Of a DNA stretch of 64,000 nucleotides, positions 25,236-38,989 are shown one piece after another. The notes below the pieces were generated by a model, which made no database searches, had not been told where the DNA came from, and saw only the letters and a list, made by a program, of their open reading frames with translations. How positions within the stretch are numbered: position 1 is the first letter of the stretch; each line of letters starts with the position of its first letter. This DNA comes from Oxyruncus cristatus (Eukaryota > Chordata > Aves > Passeriformes > Cotingidae), in NCBI GenBank assembly GCA_013399855.1, contig VXAY01003830.1:911278-975277 (forward strand), given 5' to 3'. Made by a program: the position numbers and the translations under genes.

Positions 25236-28200
25236 AAAAAAAGCCGAACAGGAAGATCCAGGGCAGTGATTCTCCCGGTGGGGGTAACTTTCACCAGGTA
25301 GATAAAAACCATTGTAAAAGCCTGTTGCAATTCTGCATCTGTAACCACAAGTACTGTCTAAAAATAAAATTTAAACACAATTCAGTACTCATGTCCATCA
25401 CCCAATACTGAAAATAAAAGAAATTATCATGGTTAATATAAATTAATTTCAGGTCACTTATGCAAATATTATTAGGATTTAGTAGGAGCACAGGATGAAA
25501 AACGAAATAATTAGAGGATGCAGAAAACAGAGGAGGTAATAGTCCAAGGATGGAACAAGAAGCAGGGAAAAGTCCCAGAGCTCAGGAAGTATAGAAAAAT
25601 AGAAAAACCACATCTAGACCATTGACTCAGGAATGGTGCCATGGCTTGGCAAGAGGGCTTACTGCCATTGTCAGACAAAGTAAAAATTATTCAGTCCTCT
25701 ATCTGTAAATCATCAGCTTCTGATCAGTTTCTGTCCATTTTCCATGTACCTCTGCTAGCAGCTGCTTTTATAGCTCCATTGTTACATTAATTAGACCTTT
25801 CTGGTGCATGATTGTGTAAGTGAGACCCCAAGGTGCTCAGCTGCTTGCTGGATCTAAATTCCCATCCTTACAGTACTGCTCACTGCTAGAAAAATTGGAG
25901 TAAAAGGGCCTAGTTGATAACAGACAGCATTTGGATGTTGGATGTCTCCTTCATTCATCAGTTCCCTCAAGTGTTGAAAACTACGTGTAGGGACTTCGTC
26001 CCAGATATATCAGAGTTGTCACTCATTATTGTATTCCATAATTTCAGGAAAAAAAAACAGCAGTTCACAAGATTACCTCAGCAGTGACAGGTGAATGATG
26101 GACAACTGTGATGCTCATTGCTGAAGGTGACGGACTGACATAGTAACTGTGGCACACAAGGTAAAATCATTCGTGTCTGGAACACCAAATAGGAAAAATC
26201 CCCATTCTATTTTGGCCATTAACTTCAAAGACAAGACTTTGGTTTGTACTTTATGAGCAAGCTTGTAGCATGAGGAATGAGATTTCCAGCTTGTCAGAAT
26301 TTCAAAAAATCTTCTAAGTTTTGCTACCTAACTGGAATGAAGACTCTAAATTTGTCAAATTTCTGCATAAAGGAAGTGGTGTTTCAAAAAGTACAGAAAA
26401 GTTCTTGCTGAATTTTCTGAAATCAAACTGAACAAGGAGTCACCTTGAGCCCCTGAGACTTTGATCTGCCACCTGGGAGATCCCTTCAGGCAGCCTGTCC
26501 TCGAGCGGTAAGCTCAAAAAGATGTTTTGGTTCTGGAAATTTCTGCCTTTCTTTGGAGAGCTGAGGTCACTTCTGCAGTGCCATGATCTGCAGCTCCTTC
26601 TACGGGTCACATTCACTGCTCAAAAAATCTCCATCCGCCTACACATTTATTTGAGCTCTAGCAACATAGTTTAAAAAAAAACTGTTAAGGAGTTATGAGC
26701 TGTAACCATATGAATTCTTCTCGCTGTAGGATGGAATGTTATAAATAGAGTAGGAAATTTATAAAAGTATCATGTCTCACCCAAGTCCTTTAGCTGGCCG
26801 AATTCCATGTCCACAGAGAGGGTTTCTTCTTTCGTCTTTTGACTCTTTCAGTGTGGAGCTGAAATTTAGCTCTTTCACTCTTTGTTCACATCAGATGACA
26901 AGCTCCAAGTTGGCCAGAGCAAACTTGATCATATTTTGCTAAAAAAGCGTCCTCTCCATGGCAGTCAGGATGCCGATCACCTCATCAGTTCATCTTAGTA
27001 GGCCAGAGGTGTCTCAACTGCACTTCCCATCTATTCAACTGTTACTTCCCAAATAGAAAGTTTTATTGTTCCTGGAAGCATTTTATCTGCTCTTTCTGGG
27101 GAATCTCCAAAACCCAAAGCTCTTCAGTCCTGTGAAGGCCTCTGCTTCAGTGCTAGCCTTAACTACTTTTGCAAAGCTTCAGGTCATTCACATGCCATTT
27201 CCTTCCTTTAGATCTTCATTGATTGCTGTAAGCAGTCCCATTTTTTGTCCCACTTCATCTCAACAGGAATATCCCAGGAATATTCTAGTTCAATTTTCTT
27301 GCTGTCTGTCTCCTCTTTCCCCATCAATTTTCTTTAGCTGCCCCTTTCTCCTTGTTCCCTTGGTCATTGTCCCATTGGGCAGGTGTTGTGGGCTGCTGCT
27401 TACCAAGACCATCTTCAGACATAGCAATTGCTCCCTCCTGTGCTTCTCACCTCTTGGTGACAAAGATGGGACCTGCGCTGGGGCCTGGCCACCCTTTCCC
27501 TACCGTGTTTGGAAAGCATATATTCATGCACCCTTTCCAGGGAGACAAAGACAGCTCTTGGAGTCAGACTTCCCAGCAACAGGGCTTTGTGAGGAAGGGC
27601 ATGCACATGTCTGCACATTCTGCCCAACACATTTGCATGTGCAACCAAGTGATGGAAGAGGAAAATGTCTCTCTAGTCAAAGCACTGGCGGCCAGCTATT
27701 CTGAATCCCAAATCAAACCAATCCCAAACCAAATCTTTTCTCCACCCAGGTCATTTCCCAGTCTCTCAGAGGGTGCCTGCTTCCTACAGAAGCTACATTT
27801 TTGCCCTTGAACATGTGGATCTGCTGCCCATGCAGAGGCTGAGTGCAGATGAGTTGAACACCTGCAGTCCGTAGGCAATAAGGGTGTAACACATCTAAAC
27901 TTAGGGCACTCACCCTAGAGAACAGATACATGTTTTAAAGCACAAAAATACCTAACTGTTGACTGCTGCAAACACCTTTTTATGTTGCCAGATGAAAGCA
28001 GCCATGGGGGCCTTGCACAGAGGCTGCTGGCGAGGCACGAGTCCAGGCAGTCACTCCATGCTTCACAACACTGAGGGGACTGCCTGCCTCAGACACTCGG
28101 ATGCAAATGATCATAGGACACAGGTCAGCCCTTGCACCAGGGCTGCTGGTGAAGAGTTGGCATGGAGTCCTTGGCTACAGCCCCACTTATTTGCCAAAGC

Positions 28201-31200
28201 CAGCTCAGATTAGATGCAAATTTAAACACTGAGGTGATGTCTATACAGCTGGGTAGATGTGCTCACAGCCAGCTGCACATTCTCTACTGGCCAAAAGAAA
28301 CTAGGTACAGCCTATCCCATGGGTACACTCGTTTAGACAGACCACTCCCACACTGGTAAGGCCACCTGGAACCTCTCTGAGTCTGTAAGGCTTCAAGGAT
28401 ATCCAAATGAGATGAGACCAGGGCAGATAACCCAGATGACAGCCTATGTGGTGATTTGGCCTTTAAAGGCAATGACCAAAAAGAAATGGCACAGTGTCTT
28501 AGCCCTGAAGCGCTCTGCAGAATTTACAACACACAGAAATGAGCACCAGTCCCCCAGACTCACTGCACACCTCCTTGAAAGTCTCTGTCATCACAACATG
28601 TACAATTGTGGCTGCAACAGCTTACTGAACAAAGGTAAAAGCAAAGGAAAAATAAATCACTGCCAGAATCCCCTCTCAGCCTCCACATGCAGTAGCTTCC
28701 TCATTACCCATATCCACAATTGCCAAGGGATTTCCTTGGGAGATAGCCCTCCATAAAGGCTAAGAATATTATAGATGTTTCCTCATCCATCCGCCAAAGG
28801 TAAATCTCTCTGTCAGGACACCTTAGGAGATGATGAAATCAGACAGCAAGATGCCCAGCATGCCCAGATGGCTGCTTGGCAGAGGTGTGGGGATCATCAG
28901 CTTGGTAGTTGGTAACCCCACTGCACCAACAAGCTGCTGAGTGCACTGACCCCGTGCCAGGCACACTGCTCTGCAGACACCCCTGAGGGTCCCCATTCCC
29001 ATTTTCTTTCCAGGCAGCAGCCATCTTGACTCCCTTCTGCTGCAGGAGGGAGTTCCCAGTATTGCAGATATGCCATCTGCTCCTCTGCCCCATTCCCCAG
29101 GCACATGCAGGAGGTAATGGGCAGCTTACTGCCCTCCTCCATGGGGAAGCAGTGCAGAGAGCTTTGCTGTGCAACAGAGACCATCCACTCTGACCTGATA
29201 GCATTGAGGTGGGCTTACACGTAGGCACAGGCAGTTTCTGTGTGCAGCCTGAGCCCCATGCACAGACTTCAGGTGCTGTGTCTTCAAGCAAAAGGGTTCA
29301 TGCTAAGAAAAGAGGTTAGTACAAGTTTAGGAACAAAGCCTGGTACTAGCAGTGTGCCCTGGGTTTGCCTCCATCCTGCTTGGGTGGCCGAAGGGTAGCA
29401 CTGTGTTCCAGTGGGACCCTCTAAAAACATCGCACCTCTTTTCTTCAGGTCTAGGAGATCCCAGTATTGATTCAGAGAAACAACTCGTTGTGTCAGGTCT
29501 TCCTCTGAGAGCATGAGTTTCTAGGAGCACATCACCCACAAAATCCTTGCTGTGTGTCATGCTAGGTGGTCTGGCAAAGAGAGACGACAGGGCTGACCAG
29601 CTGGCCACAGCACCATCCCTGCACACAGCCATGGCAGCCTGGGATATGCTCATGAAGGTGTCTTAAAGAGCAAACACCAGACATGGCCTCTAAGATTCCT
29701 GCTCTGGTGCTCCCACCAGTGCTGAGACACTGGTGAAACTGCACCTCATGGACAAACAGGCCCAGCTGAGGACTGAGTTAAAATAACACTTGATTTAAGC
29801 CTTTATTTGTAGAAACCAAGTCTCCACATGTATTTAAATGATACAATATACATTCTTCTGCAGATTCAATGCAAGATTTAAGTTAAAAAAAAAAAGGTTA
29901 AAATCTTGAGATAAGCTTTATTATATTCATTTTGGCCAGAAGATGAGTTGGCATAAGTTATTCAAAAGGAACATGTTTGAGGAAAGGAAACATATGCGCC
30001 TAGGAAAAAAAAAGGTACAGATAAAATCTTCATGATCTCATTTTGACCATTTTATGTGAATTACTGCCCTGGAAAGCAGAAGGTCTTTGCTACTGAATAT
30101 AGGAGGAAAACATAATTTGCCAAAAAAACCTATTGAAAGATGAAATAAAATTTCTTAAGCTTAAAGTACTCAGATGCTAGAGAATTTGCATCCATTGCCT
30201 GCTTTGGTAACAACTGTATAGCTGACTAAAGGTTAAACAAACACCAAAGAAAACAGAATATTCCTTTTAAATACTCTCTTTCACGAAAAAAGGGGATTTG
30301 TTCATATTTGGATCCCCAAATAAGCATTTGCCATTGCTTAGCAAACATCTCTTCAGCTGCTTTTGAACAGCTAGGCATATCCAAGGCATTTATGTCCAGT
30401 TATACTTGTCCAAGTTTGCCTCTGAAATATCTTCCCTCTCCATACATCTAGTCATGAGGACTGCAATTTGCTTACATATCCTCCACAGTTTCTCATGGGA
30501 CTAGCTTACCTGCAGAGTTTAGTTTGATTGCAGGCTCCCAGAATCTGTCCCCTGCACTGAGACACTGGTGATTGCCACAGCACATGCAAAGAAAAGCATT
30601 GTAGACTCTAGTCCTTGGGAACGTGAGATTTTAAGTCCATTGCCGGAGCAGCCAAACCAGAGAAGCAGCACAGGTCACAGCAGACAGGCCCTTGATGGGC
30701 ATCAGAGTCTAAGTGCAGACTGTTTAGACAGTTAAGGCCATTCATGAGATGAGATCAATATCCTATTTTTTTTCCGAAGTGATTTAACCAAATATAAACA
30801 TCCCCTCCTCTCAGTCTCAGACATTCTACAGAAGAAAGAAAGTTGTCAGTCTTTAAATGTTGTATTTCAGTCACATATGACTCTTGATTGATCTCACAGC
30901 CTGAATCATTTCTGGTGACTATAATGGACTTTATGATAGAGAAATTTAAAAAAAAAAAAAAAAAGGTTAAAATTTGAAATTCCATAAAATACTATATTCT
31001 CATTTAATTTCGGGTTGCAAGATTGGTGAAGGAAGGATTTTCTTTTTTTTTTTTCCACACTGTGATGATCATTTAAAATAATCAATCCAACAAATAAGGA
31101 ATTATCAAAATATCATTAAGGTGGAATTCCCTTGCTTTGGGAGCCACCATGATATCTCAGTGATTTTGCTAACTTACCCCACTCTCTACTCCACATGTAG

Positions 31201-34177
31201 CATGAGCATGTCAAATTTCAGCCTCACCAAAATTTTAAACAGCAAAGAACCCCAGGTAGGCAACATTGCCTATATCATACTATACCATCCAAAATGAAAC
31301 CTGAACTATAGATTGCTAAATTTTTCACTTTTCTGGGTAAAGATTTTCCCATTTCGTCTCTTCTCTCATCACGGAGGTAATTTATGTCTTCCTGGTGTCT
31401 CCTCTGCAAGACTGGAAAATAACTAACTCCTGTTGCAATCAGTTTATTTTCTTTATACTCTGTGAATGGAGACTCCTGAGGGCTGCCACAATCCAATGTG
31501 TCTGCTCACAGCAGAGGCTCTCCTGAAGAGGGCATTTCATATCCTTCAGGTCTTTCTGCACAGTACACTTCTGTAATGATGCCCTGTCTCCCTTCATCCA
31601 CAGCCTCACACCTTATTTTCAGATGTTCACCCTTCCAACCAAAGACAAAAACCTCCGTGGAGAGACCGCACAGACAGAAACAACAGAAGTTCTTCCACTT
31701 ACCCTGCCGGGCACAACTGACCCAAACTTGGCTGCTAACCTCCATCCCTCCTGGGGGATGTGATTAAAGCCAGATACCCTGCCAAGAACGTTGCCTACCT
31801 TGAACTGCACTGATCAGTTCCTGTCTGCTTTCCTCTGCCCTCTTTCCAGTCAGCAACAGGACCCTGCCACAGGCTTTCTCAGGAGGTATTTGCTGGCAAG
31901 GCACAGCTTGCATGGATCTTTTAGGTACACAAGGCTCTCTCCTTCTTTAATCAAAAGGGCTCACAAGTCGACTGACCTGCAGAACAGGCTGAAAAACCTA
32001 TGTCTTCCTCCCTCTGTGGAGCACAGTACAGCCTGGGAGCCTGTGGGCTGATGAGGTATTTCTGGGCTTCAGCTTTCCAGCAATTCAGTTTCATTTGGGG
32101 GTTGTGGTCATGATGAACTCTGTATCTTGCTTTCCCTTCTTGCTGTTTATATTGGGGTTTGTGCTATCCGAAGAATCAATGACCTGATTTTTGAGCGGCA
32201 GTGATCTCTCACGGCACTTATGTTGCCTAGCACTAGAGAAAATGTAGCCATTGAAGTCTGTGAGCTTTATTTACAGAAAGTGTGTTCAACTGAAAAGTAT
32301 ATATAATAACTACTTCTGGAATTCTCTGGCATCCATGTGGCTATGAACTGCTCCTTGCACCTGGAACATGTGAAAATCTGATTTCAAAAGAAGTTACTAG
32401 CCATGCATGGACTAGGTTGCTGGTAACAGACTGCCCAATGGATTGCTTCCAGTCCACACTTCAGCTAAAAATAAAAGATGTCTGGAACAAATTTTTCTTC
32501 CACTTGATGTAGATTACCAAGTAGATGTGCTGAGGAATTATGCCTCTCTATACAGGACCCACCTGTACTGAGGTGGAGCATATTTCAAGTCTTGAGAATG
32601 ACATCGAAGATTTAAATAGTGTATTATTCTTTAATTTGTTGTAGGACCTCTGAAGGCCATCTAACTGCATCACTCCCTCCTATTCTGGGACACCTCTCCG
32701 CAGGTAAGACAGGCTCAGAGCCTTTGAGTGTTAAGTAGAGAGGTAATCAATGTAGAATTAGAAGAGACAGGAAACTTCTGAGTGTGAAGTTTACTTATCC
32801 TTATCAAAAATGCCTTACATAAACCAGACCTTTGCCCAGAGCCGTGTCTCAATTCATAGTAAGCCCTTAAGAAAGGATATGTGCAGCTAATGGAAAACAA
32901 ATGTCTGTTTTGGCAGGGCCTGCAGCTAATGTCAGTTATTTCCCCCCCTTTGCTAAAGAAATAAAAAAATCGTCAAAATGAAACAGGCTGACTGAAATGT
33001 TCTGGTTTTCTCTTAACCATTTGAGTGCTTCTCTGATATGCAACATATGTGACAGAACTTATCTTTGTGGTTCATGAAGAGGAAAAAAGATGCCGAAGGA
33101 ATCATGTTCATTTTCATTAAAACGTATAATGTCCTCGGGAAGGAACTTCAAAGTTGAAAACACAGATATGCTTCATGGCTGATAGACCTCAGTAAGGACT
33201 GTTTTAATTAGAGTGTAACTTCCAGACTTTGTTTTGCTGGAGTCTGGCCAAAAACAGAACAAGAGCACCAAGCAATCTTTAAACTGTTTTCTAAAGAAAA
33301 CAAAAGCCTAGAGAGGGCAGAATTATTAGCTGTGGCCTAATACCTCAAAGCAAATTAATATAAAGTATAGTTATTGTTTGTTTCTCAGGAAAGATCATTA
33401 CTGTCAACACAAGCATAGAAACCACCAGAAAATAATTCATCATCGGGATTATGGTCACTAACTCATAGAAACCATACCGAACTACAACCCAGAACATGAT
33501 TAAGAGTGACTTTAACTCAGTAAAGCCAAGAACTCCAGGTCACTGAACAGCCTATAGAACGTTGGCTCATACATGGTTGAGAAATCAGTAACACGGAAAT
33601 ACCAGGGCTGGTAGGAGATTCCATGAATTTTACCTTCCTTAGGCCTGAAGGGTCCGATTCCCCAAAGCCTTGGCTCACCTGGGACAGCAGACCCCAAAGG
33701 CTGCAAGGGTGTACAGGAGAAGAGTCACTCCACCACCATGCTCCCTTTCTTTAGGCAACTGCTTGAAACATGATTACAGGGAGACCAGACCAGACCGACC
33801 TCGGTTTCACCCAGTGTGGCGATTGTGGTCTTCAGCTTTTCCCCAAATAACTGAGGAGGCTCACGTAATCATAAAAAGCCTCAGTGATACAATGGATAGA
33901 TGCTGCTGAGTAAGTCCACGCTCTCATGTCTTTGTGTCACGACTGTGTCTCGTGATGATGTTGAAGACAGTTACAGCCTCTTGTCATTTACACAGAAAGC
34001 ACTGTTTCTGGAAACAAGTAGTCAACAGAGGTTGCCTGAAATCTGAGCAAGTATTGTCCCACCCATGTAATGACACAGGAGATGCTAGTCCAAAATCTGA
34101 AACATGTGGATGTAGGGTCTTGGCATTACCAGGGTGTTAACACCAGGAAGAGAAGCACAGAGAAAGGATGCAACCAT
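25236..34177. other. Intergenic, no gene recognised; GC-richer middle
   Basis: The stretch from about 27300 to 29760 is GC-richer than its surroundings and is full of overlapping short open frames on both strands. The longest is a 212-codon frame at 27066-27704 (+). None resembles a known protein or has convincing exon structure. A 17-base A run is at 30948-30964. A 79-codon minus-strand frame at 31506-31745 is listed under findings. No other repeats were recognised. Confidence 0.5.
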
Positions 34178-35000
34178 AATCATAGAATCATAGAATTGTG
34201 GAATGGCTTGTGTTGGACTGGACTTTAAAGACCATCTAGTTCTAACGTCCCTGCTGTGAACAGGTTCACCTTTCACTGGACCAGATTGCTCAGAGCTCCA
34301 TCCAGCCTGGCTTTATACACCTCCAGGGATGGGGCAACGACAGTCTCTCTGGGCAACCTGTTCCAGTGCCTCACCACACTCACAGTAAAGAACTTTTTCC
34401 CCAATATCTTGTCTAAACCTACTCCCTTTCAGTGTGAAACCATTTCCCCTTGTCCTGTCACTACATGCTCTTATAAATAGTCTCTCTCCATCTTTCTTGT
34501 AGGCTCCCTCCAGGCAGTTGAAGGCCACAATTAGGTCACCCCCAAGCCTTCTCTTCTCCAGGTTGAACTAAACCAAGTCTCTCAGACTTCCCTCACAGAA
34601 GAGGTGCTCCATCCCTCTGATCATCCTGGTGGCCCTCCTCTGGAGTTGCTCCAACAACAGATCAGTGTCCTTTCTGTGCTAGGGACCCCAGAGCTGGATG
34701 CAGCACTCCAGGTGGGGTTTGCCAGAGTAGAGTAGAGGAGCAGAATCACCTCCCAAGACCTGATGCAGCTCAAAACACAATTGGCTTTCTGGGCTGCAAG
34801 TGCACATCGCTGGCTCATGTCCAGCCCCTCATGCATCAGCACCCACAAGTCCTTCTCAGCAGGGCTGCTCTTGGTCTGTCCATTCCCCAGCCTGTATTGA
34901 TGATACTGGGAGTTGACCTAACAGGGTTGCAGCACCTTGCACTTGGTCTTGTCAGACTTCATGAGATTCCCATGGGCCCATTTCTTGAGCTTGGCCAGGG
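34178..35000 (-). mobile_element. CR1 LINE fragment with intact 3' terminus
   Basis: The plus strand starts with two CATAGAAT octamers (34181-34196). On the minus strand these form the CR1 3' end, ATTCTATGATTCTATG. The 3' UTR follows in reverse order: TGGACTTTAAAGACCATCTA, GACCAGATTGCTCAGAGC and GGCAACCTGTTCCAGTGCCT. The end of ORF2 comes next; minus-strand residues KKWAHGNLMKSDKTKCKVLQ near 34918-34990 correspond to the conserved CR1 'NLMKFN..KCKVLH' block. The 5' break is near 35000. The octamer end is preserved, so this is an ordinary 5'-truncated insertion. It is younger-looking than the copy at 18805. Confidence 0.95.
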
Positions 35001-37900
35001 TAATGCAGGCACAGCCACAGAACCCCTGGCTTGTAATGCTGGGAGAAAACCACCAGAGATTTTTCTGGGGTAAGTGCTGGGAAATGTGGTTTGTTACTGT
35101 AAGAAAAGAAATAGCCATCTGGGTTTTGACTACTTTCATGTTAAAACCAATGAGCCTTGTTGGCTTTTTAAACATAAGGGGATTTCACCTGAGAAAGCAC
35201 TAAGGCGAGTAGGCGTTGAAGCTTTCCACGTTCTGTTTCCAAGAAACAAAAGAAGCTAGGAGCTTTTAAGTTATTATGGAGGTTGCTAACATGAGTCTTG
35301 CTGGAGTGACTGGTACCTCAGGCAGCCATTCCTTTACCTTCAATGCAAGGAGTGGTCCTCTGCAAAATAATAGCTCACAGCCAGCAATGGCCAAATGAAT
35401 CTTCTTGAAATCTCTCTGTCTGCTCAGACCCTGTCTCTTTGCTCTGACCTTCCATCTTTGTCCTTCAGCCCAAATGCCTTTGTGCATCAGACTTTCCTGA
35501 CTCCAGTGACTGAGGTTTTGTTTACCCTTTACTGCAAAGTCTAACACCCTGGTCTTCAGGCTTAATGGCCACGACCTCCTCGCTCTGCCCCTGAGCTCAT
35601 GTCTCTCCTGGTCTCCCTGCTTCTGTCTTCACTACAAATTCAACCTCAGCCTACCTGTCTGCTGGGCTTCCCTGCACATATGCCAGAGAAGAGCTGCCAA
35701 TAAATGATGGAGGTAAGAGGCATTAGATCCACAAAGAAACTAAAGACCTCAGTCAAAGTCCACCACCTGGGTAATGAATTGGACCCACCAGAGAACTTTG
35801 CTACAACAGGAATTTCACAACCTTTTTGTAACCTGTAAAGATTCAGGAAGTAGAGTTCAGATGGTTTCAGCTCAAATAAGGAACACATCTGCTGGTTTAA
35901 GAGCACTATTTGCTAAGAGGCTTCTTTCTCTCAGTTAGTTATCCAGCCACATAAATTGTTGGGAAGATTAACAGAAAGATGTTTCCGTCTTGAAGATGCT
36001 AACAATAGAAGATAAAAAAAAAAAAAAGAATATTCCAGGCTAGGAGCTCTCTGCATTTAGATTCAGTATGGCTCGGTATAGTGTGGGGAGGACCTTTAAT
36101 GCCTTCAACACAGCTTGAAGATCGGTTTTGTTTAGGAACTGTCCTTATCTCAGATATTATCAGTGGTAGAACGTCAGTCCAGAAAAGGCTGATGCAAAGG
36201 GAAGAGGCTCAATAAACAACCATCTCACAATTTGGTAAGTGCAAAGGACACAATCATCTTACAAGTCGTTGTAAGACTGTTCCAAGAGCCTTTTGCTATC
36301 CTGTAGCAAAGAACAAAGACAACAGAGACCATGTAGGGGCTGGCCACAGAAAAGTAAGCAAAGTCACTGTGAAGGAATCGTATCGTGTATGACACACAGA
36401 TGCTACCCTTGGGTGCAGGAGTGGACCCACTTTTTTTCCTTGCTGGATTTTAAAAGCAAGCAATGACAAATCAACCCAGGAGATAGGGGAAAGCCTATAG
36501 CACAGGGTCTGAGTCAATAGAAAAGACTGTGGTTGCAACAGCTTGTAGAACACAAAGATCATCTTGAAATAGGTGAGAGACTTCTCTGACCATCTTTGCT
36601 GCATCTATATTGCAATGTGTTGTGTGATTTAAAAAAACCCAAAAACAAACAGAGAAACATAATAAGCAAGGATGGAATTTCCATCAAAAAAAGCAAAATA
36701 AGACTGTGTAAAAAACCAGATGTGCAGGCTTTTGTAGTGCTCTGCCATGACAAGAAGTTCATTTGCGGCTTTTATGGGATCCTGGAAAAACTGCATACAC
36801 TTAGTGGAAATGTAAGAGCATTTCTCTGGTCACCTGAATGCAATGAAACTTTTCTGGAATTTTAAAAAACCCTCATGGCCCCTCCTGTTTTCCTTTTCTT
36901 GTATCTCAAAACTCCTGCATGTGGTTTGGGGGCCACGTTATGACACAAGAACACAAAAAAGACCCCACAAAAAAAAACCATGAAAGAACGGTGATCTGGT
37001 ACGATAAAAATCTAAGACCTCGCAGATAAATAACTGTGTTACTCACAAGAAGCATCTGAATATAGATTACTTTGGCACAGATTTCTTACAGTAGTCTTAT
37101 GTTCAGGACAGAGTTTCTTTCCCTGCTAGGGTTCTATATCTTCAAGGGTACTAAGGGACAATTTGCAATCTTGTCTGGAAAAGTTGTAGCACTTTGATTT
37201 TAGAGTCACATAAAGATTTTGGCATGAGCAGAAGCAGCCAGATAGCATTGTTAAGAGCTAAAGGTGTTTTTGTAGGAAGAAAGGAACCGATAGATTTCTC
37301 AAAGGAGCAAGTGGACTTGAGAAGAAATGGTCCCTCCTTCCCCTGATGTTATTTGTAGAACTAGAAATTCCTCCTGGCAATTGCTCCTCTGGTGTTTTCT
37401 AGCAATCATGGGCTACTCTTCATAAAAAAATCCCAAACACAGAAATTGGGAAATAGAGACCCTGAGAGCCACTGAAACCCTCAGGAATTAATGCTGTACT
37501 TATCCCAGGGTCTTCCATGCATTCTGCCTTGGACTGTGCATATGCTTTGCATTACGTAGGATTGTAGAACTTAGTGATTCAGAAAACTTCATGATTTCTT
37601 TTTCCTCTAATCATTTTGCCTTGGAAACCTGACAATATATCCATAATCCAGTGGGAAGTAATTGGAATTCAAATTGGAGTTTTAACTTCCTGCAATAACG
37701 TTTTTCAGGGATTTAGCTCTCCAACCAACATCTCTGCGCAGCTGGCTTGAAATGGATTTGCAAAGTGGTAACACCAAGACCTCTTCTGGCTCAGCAAGAA
37801 CCAAAATCTGATCACCTCAACGGTTTGATTTTCCTGGAAACTGCTGGAGCTTCTTAGGAAACAACAAGATTCTTAGGAGCTTATGCTCTCCAGTCACCAT

Positions 37901-37948
37901 CTTCCTGATGTTCTGTGAGTCTTCCTGATCTTCTGTGAGTCTTCCTGA
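37901..37948. repeat. 20-base tandem repeat, 2.4 copies
   Basis: CTTCCTGATGTTCTGTGAGT is followed directly by a copy with one mismatch, then by the first eight bases of a third copy. Confidence 0.9.
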
Positions 37949-38170
37949 AGAACCTGGCAAGTCAGCACTTCCAGAAGATGTTCTGCAGAGTTCAAGGCTG
38001 TAAGCAGTGTAACCCCATCATGAAGTAGGTAGTAGTGTGGGCACAAGGCAAAACTGAACCCAACCCTGACTGACAGAACTGCTAAGAGTAGTGCCCTCAG
38101 TAGCACTTCTGGCTACATCAGACTACCTCTTCTGTTGACAACAGCCGAGTTTTTCAGTGGCAAACACTGC

Positions 38171-38182
38171 GGGGGGGGGGGG
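38171..38182. repeat. G12 homopolymer
   Basis: There are twelve consecutive G bases. The length is prone to sequencing and assembly error. Confidence 0.9.
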
Positions 38183-38953
38183 CAGAGCTTTTGCTCAGAG
38201 AAGAAAAGTAATGGGAAGGAATAGGTTAGTAAATGTTTTGACTAAGCTAGAAACTATTCTTGTCAAAAATAAGACACGGGAACTTTTTCTAGGAGGAAAG
38301 CAGATGACAAAAAACCTTCATACCTCTTCATTCTTATAATCTGGAAAGTTTTATGGAAAAGACAAAAATCATTTTTTTCATGTTACTGAAACCAAAAAGT
38401 CGTTGTTCTTTTACTCCTCTGTCAAAGATAGGACAGAATATGTCAAAAGATCTTTCTGTGTTGTCTTCTGTTTACCACATCTTTCCCTTGCTTTCTGTCT
38501 GTGGCCATGTGGAATCCTGCTAATCCAGCTTTTTGCATGGAGGCTAAGAGATCATTCATAACAGTGCACTTAGAGCAGATCTCTTGCTCTTTCAGAATTT
38601 TGCCAGCAGACCATTCACTATAGTCCTCTGAAAAAAAGATGTATGAAGTAATCCCTCCATGTTAGTATTACATTATTTATGCTTCATTCCAGCTATCTCC
38701 TTGTTTCCTGTGGACAACTTGTTGATTTATTCATGCTGTCAGACACCCTTCACTGACTGTGTTTCCAGTAAGAAACTGAAAGGGAGATTTAGCCGCCTAC
38801 TCCCCAGATGTGCAGTGGCTCCAGCTCCATGGAATCTGTGTAAACATCAGCAATAGACTTCTGACTTTGAGATTAAATATGGAGAGTTTTCCTTTTACCC
38901 CATATTCAGGTTCCTTGCATCAAAATCTTTTAGAGGCATCACTGGCATTTCTT

Positions 38954-38989
38954 GTTATTAAAGCATTTTTCGTTATTAAAGCATTTTTC
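38954..38989. repeat. Perfect 18-base tandem duplication
   Basis: GTTATTAAAGCATTTTTC is present twice in immediate succession with no mismatch, suggesting a recent replication slippage event. Confidence 0.92.

Noticed and set aside
27066..27704. Longest open frame in the window (212 codons, +)
   Set aside because: No recognisable domain, low-complexity Leu/Ser/Pro/Cys composition typical of pyrimidine-rich DNA, overlapping open frames in other frames, and no splice or promoter context.
33512..33706. Minus-strand frame containing SYQPWYFRVTDFSTMYEPTF
   Set aside because: It looked protein-like at first, but I recognise no family, it is only 64 codons, and clear splice borders are absent.
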